Position numbers and translations under genes: made by a program | Notes under the pieces: generated by a model | What the model saw: the letters and a program-made list of their open reading frames with translations, nothing else | Databases searched by the model: none | Told to the model about the DNA's origin: nothing | Shown here: positions 44,124-53,506 of the stretch, piece by piece | Numbering within the stretch: position 1 is the first letter of the stretch | How the letters are laid out: each line of letters opens with the position of its first letter | Assembly: GCF_034120055.1 (NCBI RefSeq) | Contig: NZ_CP139368.1 | Coordinates: 2,108,001 to 2,172,000 of the forward strand | From: Microbacterium rhizosphaerae | GTDB taxonomy: Bacteria > Actinomycetota > Actinomycetes > Actinomycetales > Microbacteriaceae | DNA length: 64,000 bases | Reading direction: 5' to 3'

Positions 44124-46790
44124 ATGATGACCTCTGAGATCGCGACGCGCTATCTCGACTACTTCCAGAAGAACGACCACACCATCGTGCCGTCGGCCTC
44201 GCTCGTGAGCGACGATCCGTCGATCCTGTTCACGATCGCCGGCATGGTCCCGTTCATCCCGTTCCTCACCGGCGTGGTGCCGGCGCCCTACGCGCGTGCG
44301 GCGGATGTGCAGAAGTGCATCCGCACGAACGACATCGAAGAGGTCGGCAAGACGGCTCGACACGGCACGTTCTTCCAGATGCTCGGCAACTGGTCGTTCG
44401 GCGACTACTTCAAAGAAGGCGCGATCGGCTACGCGTGGGAGCTGCTGACGTCGTCCGAGGCCGACGGCGGCCTGGGCTTCGACGAGCGCGACCTGTGGGT
44501 GACCGTCTACGAGGATGACGACGAGGCTGCCCGCCTCTGGCACAGGATCGCGGGGCTGCCCGCCGACCGCATCCAGCGCATGGGCAAGGACGACAACTAC
44601 TGGTCGACGGGTCAGCCCGGGCCTGCCGGTCCGTGCTCGGAGATCTACTTCGACCGCGGCCCCGCGTACGGCCGCGACGGCGGCCCGGCCGTGGACGACA
44701 GCCGGTTCACCGAGATCTGGAACCTCGTCTTCATGCAGGACCTCATCGCGGATGTGAAGAGCAAGACCGACTTCGCGATCGTCGGCGAGCTGCCGAAGAA
44801 GAACATCGACACCGGTATGGGCCTCGAACGCGTCGCCTTCATCAAGCAGGGCGTCGAGAACATGTACGAGATCGATCAGGTCCGCCCGGTCCTCGACCGC
44901 GCGGAGGCGCTCTCCGGCCGCAGGTACGGCGCCTCGCACGAGGACGACGTGCGCTATCGCGTGATCGCCGACCACATCCGGTCGTCGCTGATGCTGCTCT
45001 CCGACGGCGTCACGCCGTCCAACGAGGGCCGCGGCTACATCCTCCGCCGCCTCATGCGCCGCTCGGTCCGCGCCATGCGGCTGCTCGGAGTCGACGGCCC
45101 GTCGTTCCCCGAGCTGTTCACGGCATCTCGTGACGCGATGGCGTCGGCGTACCCCGTGGTCGTCGACGACTGGGCGCGCATCTCGCAGTACGCCTATGCC
45201 GAGGAGGAGACATTCCTCCGGACGCTGGCGGCGGGCTCGACGATCCTCGATCTCGCCGTGTCGCAGACGAAGGATGCGGGCGCGTTCGCGCTGCCCGGCG
45301 CCGAGGCGTTCCTCCTGCACGACACGTACGGCTTCCCGATCGACCTCACGATGGAGGTCGCCGAGGAGGCCGGGCTGAGCGTCGACCGCGAGGCGTTCGA
45401 CGCCCTCATGCTGGAGCAGAGGACCCGGGCGAAGGCCGACGCGAAGTCGCGCAAGCGCGCGATCGCGGACCTGAGCGTCTACCGCGACTTCCGAGCGCAC
45501 GGCGAGACGGTCTTCACGGGCTACACCGACCTCGAGACGGAGTCGAACGTGCTCGGCATCCTCGTCGAGGGCCTGCCGGCGCAGCGCGCGACGCAGGGGC
45601 AGATCGCCGAGGTCATCCTGGCCGAGACCGCCCTCTACGCCGAGTCGGGCGGCCAGGTCGCCGACAAGGGCGTCATCGTCGGCCCGGGCTACGAGCTCGA
45701 GGTGCTGGACGTGCAGAAGCCGGTTCCCGGGCTCGTCAGCCACACGGTCGAGGTGACTTCCGGCGAGGTCGGCCTCGGCCAGGCCGCGACGTCGGTGGTG
45801 GATGCGGTGAACCGCCGCGCCGCTCGTCAGGCCCACTCCGCGACGCACCTCGTGCACGCCGCGCTGCGCGACACGCTGGGCCGGACCGCGACGCAGGCCG
45901 GCTCACTGAATCGTGCCGGGTATCTCCGCTTCGACTTCGCCTGGGGGCAGGCGCTCTCGCCGGAGACGAAGACCGAGATCGAGGAGATCGCCAACAACGC
46001 GGTGCGTGACAACCTCGAGGTGACCACGCGCGTGCTGTCGCTCTCGGAAGCCAAGGAGCTCGGCGCCATGGCGCTGTTCGGCGAGAAGTACGGCGACGTC
46101 GTGCGCATGGTCGACATCGGCGGTCCCTGGTCGCGCGAGCTCTGCGCCGGAACGCATGTGTCCACGAGCGCCGAGGTCGGCATCATCAGCCTTGTCGGCG
46201 AGTCGTCGGTGGGCGCATCCAACCGCCGCGTCGAGGCGCTCGTGGGTCAGGATGCGTTCCGCGAGCTCGCGGCCGAGCGCGCGATCGTGTCGCAGCTCAC
46301 ATCCGTTCTGAAGACCCCGCGCGAGAACCTCCCCGCGCGCATCGCCGAGCTGACCGCCAGCCTCAAGGCGGCGGAGAAGCGCATCGCGAGCTTCGAGGCC
46401 AAGCTGCTGGGTGAGCGCGTGCCCGAGCTCGTGTCGTCCGCGACCTCCGCGGGCCCGTTCCGGGCCGTGACCGCTTCCGTGGGGCGCGCGGCGTCCGCGG
46501 ACGACCTGCGCGGCCTCGTGCTGCAGGTGCGGGACCGCCTGGGGTCCGGCCCCGCGGTCGTCGCGCTCGGTGCCGAGGTGGGGGAGCGGCCGGTCGTGAT
46601 CGTGGCCACCTCGGAGTCCGCGCGCGCCGCCGGCGCGAAGGCGGGCGTGCTCGCCAAGACTGCCGCGGGGCTGCTCGGCGGCGGTGGCGGAGGTCGCGAC
46701 GACGTGGCGCAGGGCGGCGGCACGGACGTGTCAGCCCTCCCGGTCGCCCTCGAGGCGATCGTGCGCGCGCTGGAGGCGACGCACGCGTGA
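44124..46790 (+). CDS. alaS: Alanyl-tRNA synthetase
   Basis: An 888-residue synthetase with all modules: class II core (LFTIAGMVPFIPFLTG, GNWSFGDYFKEGAI, MGKDDNYWSTGQPGPAGPCSEIYFDRG), tRNA recognition region, editing domain with zinc ligands in HSATHLVHAALRD and CAGTHV, and the C-terminal DHHA1/C-Ala domain that ends LLGGGGGGRDDVAQGGG. The adjacent ATGs 44124 and 44127 are both plausible; GAGGA sits 11 bases before the first. Its stop overlaps ruvX (GTGA). Confidence 0.97.
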   Translation: MMTSEIATRYLDYFQKNDHTIVPSASLVSDDPSILFTIAGMVPFIPFLTGVVPAPYARAADVQKCIRTNDIEEVGKTARHGTFFQMLGNWSFGDYFKEGAIGYAWELLTSSEADGGLGFDERDLWVTVYEDDDEAARLWHRIAGLPADRIQRMGKDDNYWSTGQPGPAGPCSEIYFDRGPAYGRDGGPAVDDSRFTEIWNLVFMQDLIADVKSKTDFAIVGELPKKNIDTGMGLERVAFIKQGVENMYEIDQVRPVLDRAEALSGRRYGASHEDDVRYRVIADHIRSSLMLLSDGVTPSNEGRGYILRRLMRRSVRAMRLLGVDGPSFPELFTASRDAMASAYPVVVDDWARISQYAYAEEETFLRTLAAGSTILDLAVSQTKDAGAFALPGAEAFLLHDTYGFPIDLTMEVAEEAGLSVDREAFDALMLEQRTRAKADAKSRKRAIADLSVYRDFRAHGETVFTGYTDLETESNVLGILVEGLPAQRATQGQIAEVILAETALYAESGGQVADKGVIVGPGYELEVLDVQKPVPGLVSHTVEVTSGEVGLGQAATSVVDAVNRRAARQAHSATHLVHAALRDTLGRTATQAGSLNRAGYLRFDFAWGQALSPETKTEIEEIANNAVRDNLEVTTRVLSLSEAKELGAMALFGEKYGDVVRMVDIGGPWSRELCAGTHVSTSAEVGIISLVGESSVGASNRRVEALVGQDAFRELAAERAIVSQLTSVLKTPRENLPARIAELTASLKAAEKRIASFEAKLLGERVPELVSSATSAGPFRAVTASVGRAASADDLRGLVLQVRDRLGSGPAVVALGAEVGERPVVIVATSESARAAGAKAGVLAKTAAGLLGGGGGGRDDVAQGGGTDVSALPVALEAIVRALEATHA

Positions 46791-47260
46791 CCGGGTTCCG
46801 CCGGGGGGTGCGGCTCGGCATCGACGTGGGCAAAGCCCGTGTCGGTGTCGCCCGCTGCGATCCGGACGGGATGCTGGCCACCCCGGTCGAGACCGTGCCG
46901 CGGGACGACGCATCCATCGCCCGCATCCTGACCATCGCCGATGAGCAGGAGGCATTCGAGCTCGTCGTCGGTCTGCCGCTGAACATGAGCGGCGACGACA
47001 CGCCGTCCACGCGCGATGCTCGCGAGTTCGCGGCACTCCTGGCATCCTCGTCAGCACGACCCGTCAGGCTTGTGGATGAGCGCCTCAGCACGGTGTCCGC
47101 CCATGCCGCGCTGCGCGGTACGGGCAGATCCCAGCGTTCGTCTCGTAGCATTGTGGATCAGGTCGCCGCGGTGATTCTCCTGCAGCAGGCGCTCGACGTC
47201 GAGAAAAGCAGCGGGAGAGCGCCCGGAAGCGCCGTAGAACCCGCCCAGGAGCCCACCTGA
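46787..47260 (+). CDS. ruvX: RuvX/YqgF Holliday-junction-like resolvase or pre-16S rRNA nuclease
   Basis: A 157-residue RNase H-fold protein. RLGIDVGKARVGVARCD holds the first acidic residue, VVGLPLNMSGD the middle motif, and LVDERLSTVSAH with SIVDQVAAVILLQQAL the remaining conserved Glu/Asp. In E. coli the family member YqgF matures the 5' end of 16S rRNA. Translation is coupled to alaS (GTGA) and to mltG (TGATG). Confidence 0.93.
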   Translation: MTGFRRGVRLGIDVGKARVGVARCDPDGMLATPVETVPRDDASIARILTIADEQEAFELVVGLPLNMSGDDTPSTRDAREFAALLASSSARPVRLVDERLSTVSAHAALRGTGRSQRSSRSIVDQVAAVILLQQALDVEKSSGRAPGSAVEPAQEPT

Positions 47261-49158
47261 TGCCCGAACCCATGTCGTACGACGACCCCTTCGAGGGAAT
47301 CTTCGGCGACCGCTCATCCGCGCGCCCGGACCGCTCGGTGTCGAGTACGGCTCCCGGACCAGTCCGGACGTCGCCGGCCGCCGCGCCCCCGTCGTCCTCC
47401 GCGCCGCAGCCGGCAGCGGTCGCCGCGCAGGCGGCCGCGGCCGCTCCGCCCGTGCCGGGCTCGCGGCGTGCCGCCCGCGAGGCGGCGGCGCGTGCCGCGA
47501 CGGGAGAGATCGCTCCGACGGCTGCGCCGACGGACCCCCCGCGGCCCGAGCCCACGCCGGGCGCCTCGGCCGCACCGACGGTCCGCGCCACCGCGTTCCC
47601 GCTCCCGATGCCGGGAGCGCAGCCCGTGGAGGCCACCGGCTTCCAGCCGCTGCCGCTGCGACCGGTGCGCACGATCTCGTGGGATGACGACGCGGGCGTC
47701 GCCGCAGCCGCCGCGGACGACCCGTTCGGAGCGCCGCGCGACACCACCGCGCCCGGTCCGATGCGCACACCGAACGGCGTGGGATCGCACAGCCGCGCAG
47801 GCGACGCGGCAGAGCCCGCGCCCACGGCGGTTCTCCCGCAGGTCGCCGGCGACCGGGGCGGATGGGCGACCGGCCCGCTCCTGGCGGACGTCGAGCCGCT
47901 CACGCCGGCGCGAAGGACGTCGGCATCCACCGACGCCGCGGCAGCGGCATCCGGGTATTCGCCTGCGCCCGCACAGACCGAGGTGAGCCTGGACGACCTG
48001 TTCGCCCACGCCGCGACGCCCCCGAGCGAGGGCGGCAAGGGAAAGGGCAAGGGCAGGAAGGACGGGTCGCGCGGCGGCGGCCGCCTCGGCGGCTTCGTCG
48101 TCCTGGGCATCATCGTCGTCCTGATCGGCGGCCTGGTGACCGGCGGCATGTGGGCGTGGAATCAGTACGGCGGCAAGGTCCGCGAGGTGATGGGGTGGAC
48201 CGAGCCGATCGACTACGCGTCCGGCAAGGCACACGGCGAGGCGACGATCACGATCAACGAGGGCGACAGCGGCATGACCGTGTCGACGGCGCTCGCTCAG
48301 GCCGGGGTCACGAAGACCCCGCAGGCGTTCTACCAGATGCTCGTGAAGTCGGGCAAGAATCCCACCTTCTATCCGGGCGTGTACAAGCTGAAGAAGGAGA
48401 TGACCTCGGCCGCGGCCCTGGCGGCGCTCGAGGATCCGTCCAGCAAGCTGCAGAACACCGCGCTCCTGCGCGAGGGCCTCACCGAGGATCAGATCCTGAA
48501 GACCCTGTCGGACACGCTGAAGATCCCGATCGACCAGTTCCAGGCCGCCGTGGCGAAGCCCGCGGACTACGGTGTCACCGCGTCGAGCCTCGAGGGATGG
48601 CTGTTTCCCGCGCAGTACACGTTCGGACCCGGCGTCACCGCTCAGCAGGTCATCCAGAAGATGGTCGAGCGCACGGTGCAATCGCTCGACAAGGCCGGTG
48701 TGCCGCAGGCCGACCGCCAGCGCATCCTGATCATCGCGTCGATCATCCAGCGCGAGGCCCGCAACTCGCAGGACTTCTACAAGGTCTCGCGCGTCATCGA
48801 GAACCGCCTGCAGCCGAACAACAAGGACACGTTCGGCAAGCTCCAGATGGACTCCACCGCGCAGTACGGCTACGGCCAGCTCCACAACGGCACGGCGAGC
48901 TCGTCGGCCGAGGCGCTGAAGGATCCGAACCCCTACAACACGTACGTGCACCCGGGACTGCCGGTCGGCCCCATCTCCAGCCCGGGCGACCTCGCGATCG
49001 ACGCCGCGATGCATCCCGCCGACGGCACGTGGATGTACTTCACCACGGTCAACATGAACACCGGCGAGACGGTGTTCTCGACGACGTACGCCGACCAGGA
49101 GAAGGCCGTGCAGCAGATGCGCACGTGGTGCAAGGCGAATCCGAACTCGGGTTGCTGA
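47260..49158 (+). CDS. mltG: Endolytic murein transglycosylase MltG
   Basis: A 632-residue membrane enzyme that cuts nascent glycan strands. The first ~265 residues are Ala/Pro-rich and disordered in the cytoplasm, far longer than in E. coli MltG. The membrane helix is LGGFVVLGIIVVLIGGLVTGGMWAW (about 279-303), then a LysM-like part and the YceG catalytic domain with the Glu in RILIIASIIQREARNSQDFYKVSRVIENRL and the end TYVHPGLPVGPISSPGDLAIDAAM. It is coupled to ruvX and followed 4 bases later by aroE. Confidence 0.94.
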   Translation: MPEPMSYDDPFEGIFGDRSSARPDRSVSSTAPGPVRTSPAAAPPSSSAPQPAAVAAQAAAAAPPVPGSRRAAREAAARAATGEIAPTAAPTDPPRPEPTPGASAAPTVRATAFPLPMPGAQPVEATGFQPLPLRPVRTISWDDDAGVAAAAADDPFGAPRDTTAPGPMRTPNGVGSHSRAGDAAEPAPTAVLPQVAGDRGGWATGPLLADVEPLTPARRTSASTDAAAAASGYSPAPAQTEVSLDDLFAHAATPPSEGGKGKGKGRKDGSRGGGRLGGFVVLGIIVVLIGGLVTGGMWAWNQYGGKVREVMGWTEPIDYASGKAHGEATITINEGDSGMTVSTALAQAGVTKTPQAFYQMLVKSGKNPTFYPGVYKLKKEMTSAAALAALEDPSSKLQNTALLREGLTEDQILKTLSDTLKIPIDQFQAAVAKPADYGVTASSLEGWLFPAQYTFGPGVTAQQVIQKMVERTVQSLDKAGVPQADRQRILIIASIIQREARNSQDFYKVSRVIENRLQPNNKDTFGKLQMDSTAQYGYGQLHNGTASSSAEALKDPNPYNTYVHPGLPVGPISSPGDLAIDAAMHPADGTWMYFTTVNMNTGETVFSTTYADQEKAVQQMRTWCKANPNSGC

Positions 49159-49162
49159 CGCG

Positions 49163-49993
49163 GTGGTGACACGCCTCGAGGTGTGGGGCGATCCCATCGC
49201 CCACAGTCGTTCGCCGCAGCTGCAGCTCGCCGCGTATCGCACGCTGGGCCTGGACTGGTCGTACGAGCGTCGTCGCGTCGACGAGGTGTCGTTCGACGCG
49301 CAGCTGGGTTCGCTGGATGACTCGTTCCGCGGCCTGTCGCTCACGATGCCGCTGAAGGGTGTCGCCTTCGCCGCCGCTGTGACGCGGGACCGCGCGGCCG
49401 AGCTCACCGGCTCCGTCAACACCCTCCTGCTCGCAGCCGACGGTCCGCACGGGTTCAACACCGACGCCGGTGGGATCGCGCGCGACCTCGCGGAGCGCGG
49501 GCTCGATACTCCTGCCACCGCGCGCATCGTCGGCGCGGGTGCGACGGCGACCTCGGCGCTCGTGGCGCTGGGCGAGCTCGGAGCCCGGGAGGTGGAGGTC
49601 GTCGCGAGGCGGCCGGAGGCCGCGGCATCCCTTCTGGATCTCGGCGAACGGCTCGGGATGCGGGTCGCCGTGGCACCGCTCTCGGCGGACGCCTTCCGGT
49701 CGTCGGACGTCACCGTCTCGACGCTGCCGGGGGAGGCGCCCCTCGATCCGGTCGCCGCCGAGCGACTCGCCGCGGGCGGCGGGCTGCTCTACGACGTCGT
49801 CTACGGCCACTGGCCGACGGCGCTCGCGCGGGCGTGGGAGAGCCGCGGCGGCGAGGCCGTCTGGGGGCTCGGGATGCTGCTGCACCAGGCGCTGCTGCAG
49901 GTGCGCGTCTTCACCGCCGGCGACCCGGCGAGGCCGCTGCCCGACGAGGAGCGCGTGCTCGAGGCGATGCGGGCGGCCGTCACGGGAGACTGA
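49163..49993 (+). CDS. aroE: Shikimate dehydrogenase, biosynthetic copy
   Basis: Reduces 3-dehydroshikimate to shikimate with NADPH. The 276-residue protein has DPIAHSRSPQLQLAAY (shikimate-binding SxS), LSLTMPLKG with the catalytic Lys, NTLLLAADGPHGFNTDAGGIARDL, and the Rossmann motif VGAGATATSALVAL. It begins the aroE-aroC-aroK-aroB run. GTG 49163 or 49166 may start it. It is distinct from the second dehydrogenase 6 kb downstream. Confidence 0.94.
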   Translation: MVTRLEVWGDPIAHSRSPQLQLAAYRTLGLDWSYERRRVDEVSFDAQLGSLDDSFRGLSLTMPLKGVAFAAAVTRDRAAELTGSVNTLLLAADGPHGFNTDAGGIARDLAERGLDTPATARIVGAGATATSALVALGELGAREVEVVARRPEAAASLLDLGERLGMRVAVAPLSADAFRSSDVTVSTLPGEAPLDPVAAERLAAGGGLLYDVVYGHWPTALARAWESRGGEAVWGLGMLLHQALLQVRVFTAGDPARPLPDEERVLEAMRAAVTGD

Positions 49994-50023
49994 CGTCCCG
50001 CGCGGGCGTGGGAGACTGGGGGA

Positions 50024-51235
50024 ATGCTCCGCGTGCTCACGGCCGGCGAATCGCACGGCCCCGAACTCGTCGCCGTCATGGAGGGTCTTCCGGCCGGCGT
50101 CCCCGTCTCGTTCGACGCCATCCGGGCCGACCTGGCCCGGCGCAAGCTCGGCTATGGGCGCGGCTCGCGCATGAAGTTCGAAGAGGACGAGCTGACGATC
50201 TCGTCCGGCGTCCGGCACGGCTACACGCTGGGCAGCCCCATCGCCTTGCGCATCGGCAACACCGAGTGGCCGAAGTGGATCGAGGTGATGAGCCCGGAGC
50301 CGGTGGACCTCACCGACATGTCCCGCGGCCGCGGCGCCGCGCTCACGCGCCCTCGTCCGGGCCACGCCGACCTCGTCGGCATGCAGAAGTACGGGTTCGA
50401 CGAGGCGCGGCCCATCCTCGAACGGGCGAGCGCCCGCGAGACCGCGGCCCGGGTCGCCCTGGGCACACTGGCACGCGCGTTCCTCGGCGAGCTCGGCATC
50501 CGTCTCGTCAGTCACACGCTGTCCATCGGCCCTGTGCAGGTTCCCGAGGGCGCGGCGCTGCCGACGCCCGACGACGTCGATGCGCTGGACGCGGATCCCC
50601 TGCGCTGCTTCGACCCGGAGACTTCGGGCCGCATGGTCGCCGAGGTCGACGCCGCGCGCAAGGACGGCGACACCCTCGGCGGCATCGTGGAAGTGCTCGC
50701 GTACGGCCTGCCTCCCGGGCTGGGCTCGCACGTGCAATGGGACCGCCGCCTCGACGCGAAGCTCGCGCAGGCGATCATGAGCATCCAGGCGATCAAGGGC
50801 GTCGAGGTGGGCGACGGATTCGAGACGACGCGTCGGCGCGGGTCCGCGGCCCACGACGAGCTGTTCGTCACCGACGACGGCATCACCCGCTCGTCCGACC
50901 GTGCGGGTGGCACCGAGGGCGGCATGTCGACGGGGACGGTGCTGCGCGTCCGGGCCGGCATGAAGCCGATCGCCACAGTGCCCCACGCCCTGCGCACCGT
51001 GGACGTGTCGACGGGCGAGACGGCCTCGGCGCACCACCAGCGCTCCGATGTGTGCGCCGTCCCTGCCGCCGGCGTCGTCGCGGAGGCGATGGTGGCAATC
51101 GTGCTCGCCGAGGTCGTGCTCGAGAAGTTCGGCGGCGACAACGTCGCCGAGACGCGGCGCAACCTCGAGTCCTACCTCATGGCGATCCCCGAGACCCTGC
51201 GCAGCACGCCCGCCAGCGACGCCGCGCTCCTGTGA
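50024..51235 (+). CDS. aroC: Chorismate synthase
   Basis: A 403-residue FMN-dependent enzyme eliminating phosphate from EPSP to form chorismate. Signatures: [67 protein letters not shown], and [25 protein letters not shown], with [17 protein letters not shown] near the end. GGGGGA precedes the ATG. The stop overlaps a possible aroK GTG. Confidence 0.97.
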   Translation: MLRVLTAGESHGPELVAVMEGLPAGVPVSFDAIRADLARRKLGYGRGSRMKFEEDELTISSGVRHGYTLGSPIALRIGNTEWPKWIEVMSPEPVDLTDMSRGRGAALTRPRPGHADLVGMQKYGFDEARPILERASARETAARVALGTLARAFLGELGIRLVSHTLSIGPVQVPEGAALPTPDDVDALDADPLRCFDPETSGRMVAEVDAARKDGDTLGGIVEVLAYGLPPGLGSHVQWDRRLDAKLAQAIMSIQAIKGVEVGDGFETTRRRGSAAHDELFVTDDGITRSSDRAGGTEGGMSTGTVLRVRAGMKPIATVPHALRTVDVSTGETASAHHQRSDVCAVPAAGVVAEAMVAIVLAEVVLEKFGGDNVAETRRNLESYLMAIPETLRSTPASDAALL

Positions 51236-51249
51236 ATGCGGGCCGGGGC

Positions 51250-51795
51250 ATGAGCGCCCTCGTGCTGATCGGGCCGATGGGCGCGGGCAAGACGAGCATC
51301 GGTCGCCGGGTGGCCAAGAAGCTGGGCCTCCCGTTCACGGACACCGATGCGCTCGTGGTTCGCGAGCACGGGCCGATCGAGAAGATCTTCACCGACTTGG
51401 GCGAACCGCGGTTCCGCGAGATCGAGCGCGCGGCGGTCGCTGTCGCACTCGAGTCCGAGGGTGTCGTCGCCCTCGGCGGAGGAGCGGTGACGGATGCCGG
51501 CGCGCGCGCGCTTCTCGCCCGGCACCGTGTCGTCCTCCTCACCGTGGAGCCGCGGATCGTCGCCGCCCGCATCGCAGGGACCGACCGTCCGCTGCTGGCG
51601 GGTGAGGATCCCATCGCGCGATGGCAGGAGATCTACGCGGCCCGGCGGCCCGTGTACGAGGAGCTGGCGGATGCGACGTTCGACACGTCCCGCGGACCCC
51701 TCAGCGCCGTCGTCGACGCGATCGTGGCGTGGGCGGCCGGCGCCGAGCAGGCCGATCAGGCTGCGCAGACCAACGAGGAGGAGCGCTCCGCATGA
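51250..51795 (+). CDS. aroK: Shikimate kinase
   Basis: A 181-residue P-loop kinase: Walker [15 protein letters not shown], shikimate-binding DTDALV and [14 protein letters not shown] ([13 protein letters not shown]) and lid arginine in GTDRPLLAG. The ATG giving MSALVLIG is used; a GTG 18 bases upstream overlapping the aroC stop is an alternative that would couple translation. Its stop overlaps the aroB start (ATGA). Confidence 0.95.
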   Translation: MSALVLIGPMGAGKTSIGRRVAKKLGLPFTDTDALVVREHGPIEKIFTDLGEPRFREIERAAVAVALESEGVVALGGGAVTDAGARALLARHRVVLLTVEPRIVAARIAGTDRPLLAGEDPIARWQEIYAARRPVYEELADATFDTSRGPLSAVVDAIVAWAAGAEQADQAAQTNEEERSA

Positions 51796-52868
51796 GCGAG
51801 ACCACGACGATCCAGGTGGCGGGCGAACAGCCCTACGACATCCGCGTGGGCCGCGGCATCCTGCCGACCGTCGCCGAGGCGCTGCCTCCCGGCGCCCAGA
51901 AGGTCCTCATCGTGCACCCGCCGACGCTCGCCGAGCAGGCGGAGGCCCTCCGCGCGACGCTCGGCGCCGACCGGCAGGTGCTTCTCGCCGAGGTGCCGGA
52001 TGCCGAGCAGGGCAAGCGCGTGGAGGTGGCCGCGTTCTGCTGGCAGGTGATGGGCCAGGCGGACTTCACGCGCACCGACGTCGTCGTGGGATTCGGCGGA
52101 GGAGCGGTGACCGACCTCGCGGGGTTCGTCGCAGCCACGTGGTTGCGCGGGGTCGCGATCGTACAGGTGCCGACGACGGTCCTCGGGATGGTGGATGCAG
52201 CGGTCGGCGGCAAGACCGGCATCAACACGGCCGAGGGCAAGAACCTCGTCGGCGCGTTCTGGCCGCCGCGGGCGGTGATCTGCGACCTCGACCTGCTCGA
52301 TTCGCTGTCGCCGAACGAGCGGGTCGCCGGCTTCGCCGAGGTGGCGAAGGCCGGCTTCATCTGGCACCCCGAGATCCTCGATCTCGTCGAGGCCGACCCG
52401 GCCGCGGTCGTCGACCCGCGATCCGAGTCTTTCCGCCGCTGCATCGAGCTCGCGATCGACATGAAGGCGCGGGTCGTCGGGGAGGATCTGCGCGAGGCGG
52501 GCCTGCGCGAGATCCTCAACTACGGGCACACGCTCGGTCATGCGATCGAGCATGCCGAGCGCTACCGCTGGCGGCACGGCGCTGCCGTCTCGGTCGGCAT
52601 GACGTTCGCGGCCGAGCTCTCGCGACTGGCGGGACGGCTGCCGGATGAGGCGGTGCAGCGCCACCGCGACGTTCTCGGCGCGCTCGGCCTGCCGATGACC
52701 TATCGCGCCGGCGCGTGGCCGCAGCTGCTGGCGACGATGCAGCGCGACAAGAAGGCCCGCGGCTCGATGCTGCGCTTCATCGTGCTCGACGACATCGCCC
52801 GGCCGACGGTGCTTCAGGCGCCCGACGAATCGCTGCTCTTCGCCGCGTACCAGGAGGTCGCGGGCTGA
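51792..52868 (+). CDS. aroB: 3-Dehydroquinate synthase
   Basis: A 358-residue NAD- and Zn-dependent cyclase converting DAHP to 3-dehydroquinate. [56 protein letters not shown] and zinc ligands in [26 protein letters not shown] and [10 protein letters not shown] are intact. In many actinobacteria aroQ follows directly; here a GNAT gene and a catabolic cassette intervene. Confidence 0.97.
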   Translation: MSETTTIQVAGEQPYDIRVGRGILPTVAEALPPGAQKVLIVHPPTLAEQAEALRATLGADRQVLLAEVPDAEQGKRVEVAAFCWQVMGQADFTRTDVVVGFGGGAVTDLAGFVAATWLRGVAIVQVPTTVLGMVDAAVGGKTGINTAEGKNLVGAFWPPRAVICDLDLLDSLSPNERVAGFAEVAKAGFIWHPEILDLVEADPAAVVDPRSESFRRCIELAIDMKARVVGEDLREAGLREILNYGHTLGHAIEHAERYRWRHGAAVSVGMTFAAELSRLAGRLPDEAVQRHRDVLGALGLPMTYRAGAWPQLLATMQRDKKARGSMLRFIVLDDIARPTVLQAPDESLLFAAYQEVAG

Positions 52869-52890
52869 GCCGCCCGGGTAGGCTGGCGCG

Positions 52891-53460
52891 GTGACGGGCC
52901 GCTCGAGCGTACGACGCATCCTCGCCTCGGAATGGCGGGACGTCCGCGCACTTCGCATCGAGGCCGTCGCAGACCCGGACGCCGCCATCGCCTTCCTCGA
53001 ATCGCCCGCCCAGGTCGCCGCCCACAGCGACGAGTTCTGGCGGGAGCGGACCCGGCGCGCCGCCGACTCCGCCGATTCGGCCCAGTTCGTCGCGATCGAC
53101 CAGGATGCGGATGCGCCGGCGTGGGTCGGCTCACTGAGCGTGCTGATCCGCAAGCCGGGGATCATCGATCATCTCGGGCACACCGTGCGCACGGAGCGGG
53201 CCGACGTCGTGGGCGTCTACGTGCGTCCGAGCCACCGTGGCGACGGCACGATCGATCGCCTGTTCGCGGCCGCCGCAGCATGGGCCCACGCAGAGGGGGC
53301 CCGCATCCTGTCGCTCGACGTGCACGCCGACAATCTGCGCGCGCAGGGTGCCTACCGGCGCGCCGGCTTCGCCCCGACGGGCGAGACCTTCACCGGCACG
53401 ATCGGGCCCGAGCTCGTGATGACCCGGCTCCTCCCGGCCGAGGATCGCGCGCAGGGATAG
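52891..53460 (+). CDS. GNAT family N-acetyltransferase
   Basis: A 189-residue acyl-CoA-dependent acetyltransferase. VRRILASEWRDVRALRIEAVADPDAAIAFLES is a common start in actinobacterial GNATs; the acetyl-CoA loop is VVGVYVRPSHRGDGTIDRLFAAAAAWA and the end LSLDVHADNLRAQGAYRRAGFAPTGET. The central G of the R/Q-x-x-G-x-G/A motif (RGDGTI) is conserved. GTG 52891 is fixed by TAGGCT (52879-52884) exactly 6 bases upstream, i.e. a leaderless gene separate from aroB. Substrate unknown. Confidence 0.88.
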   Translation: MTGRSSVRRILASEWRDVRALRIEAVADPDAAIAFLESPAQVAAHSDEFWRERTRRAADSADSAQFVAIDQDADAPAWVGSLSVLIRKPGIIDHLGHTVRTERADVVGVYVRPSHRGDGTIDRLFAAAAAWAHAEGARILSLDVHADNLRAQGAYRRAGFAPTGETFTGTIGPELVMTRLLPAEDRAQG

Positions 53461-53491
53461 ACGCGGCCCCGCCCGGTGGGCGAGGCCGCGT
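53461..53491. terminator. Terminator between GNAT gene and the catabolic cassette
   Basis: ACGCGGCCCCGCCC-GGTG-GGCGAGGCCGCGT hairpin with one mismatch lies between convergent genes. Confidence 0.75.
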
Positions 53492-53506
53492 CTGGGTGTG
53501 TGAACC

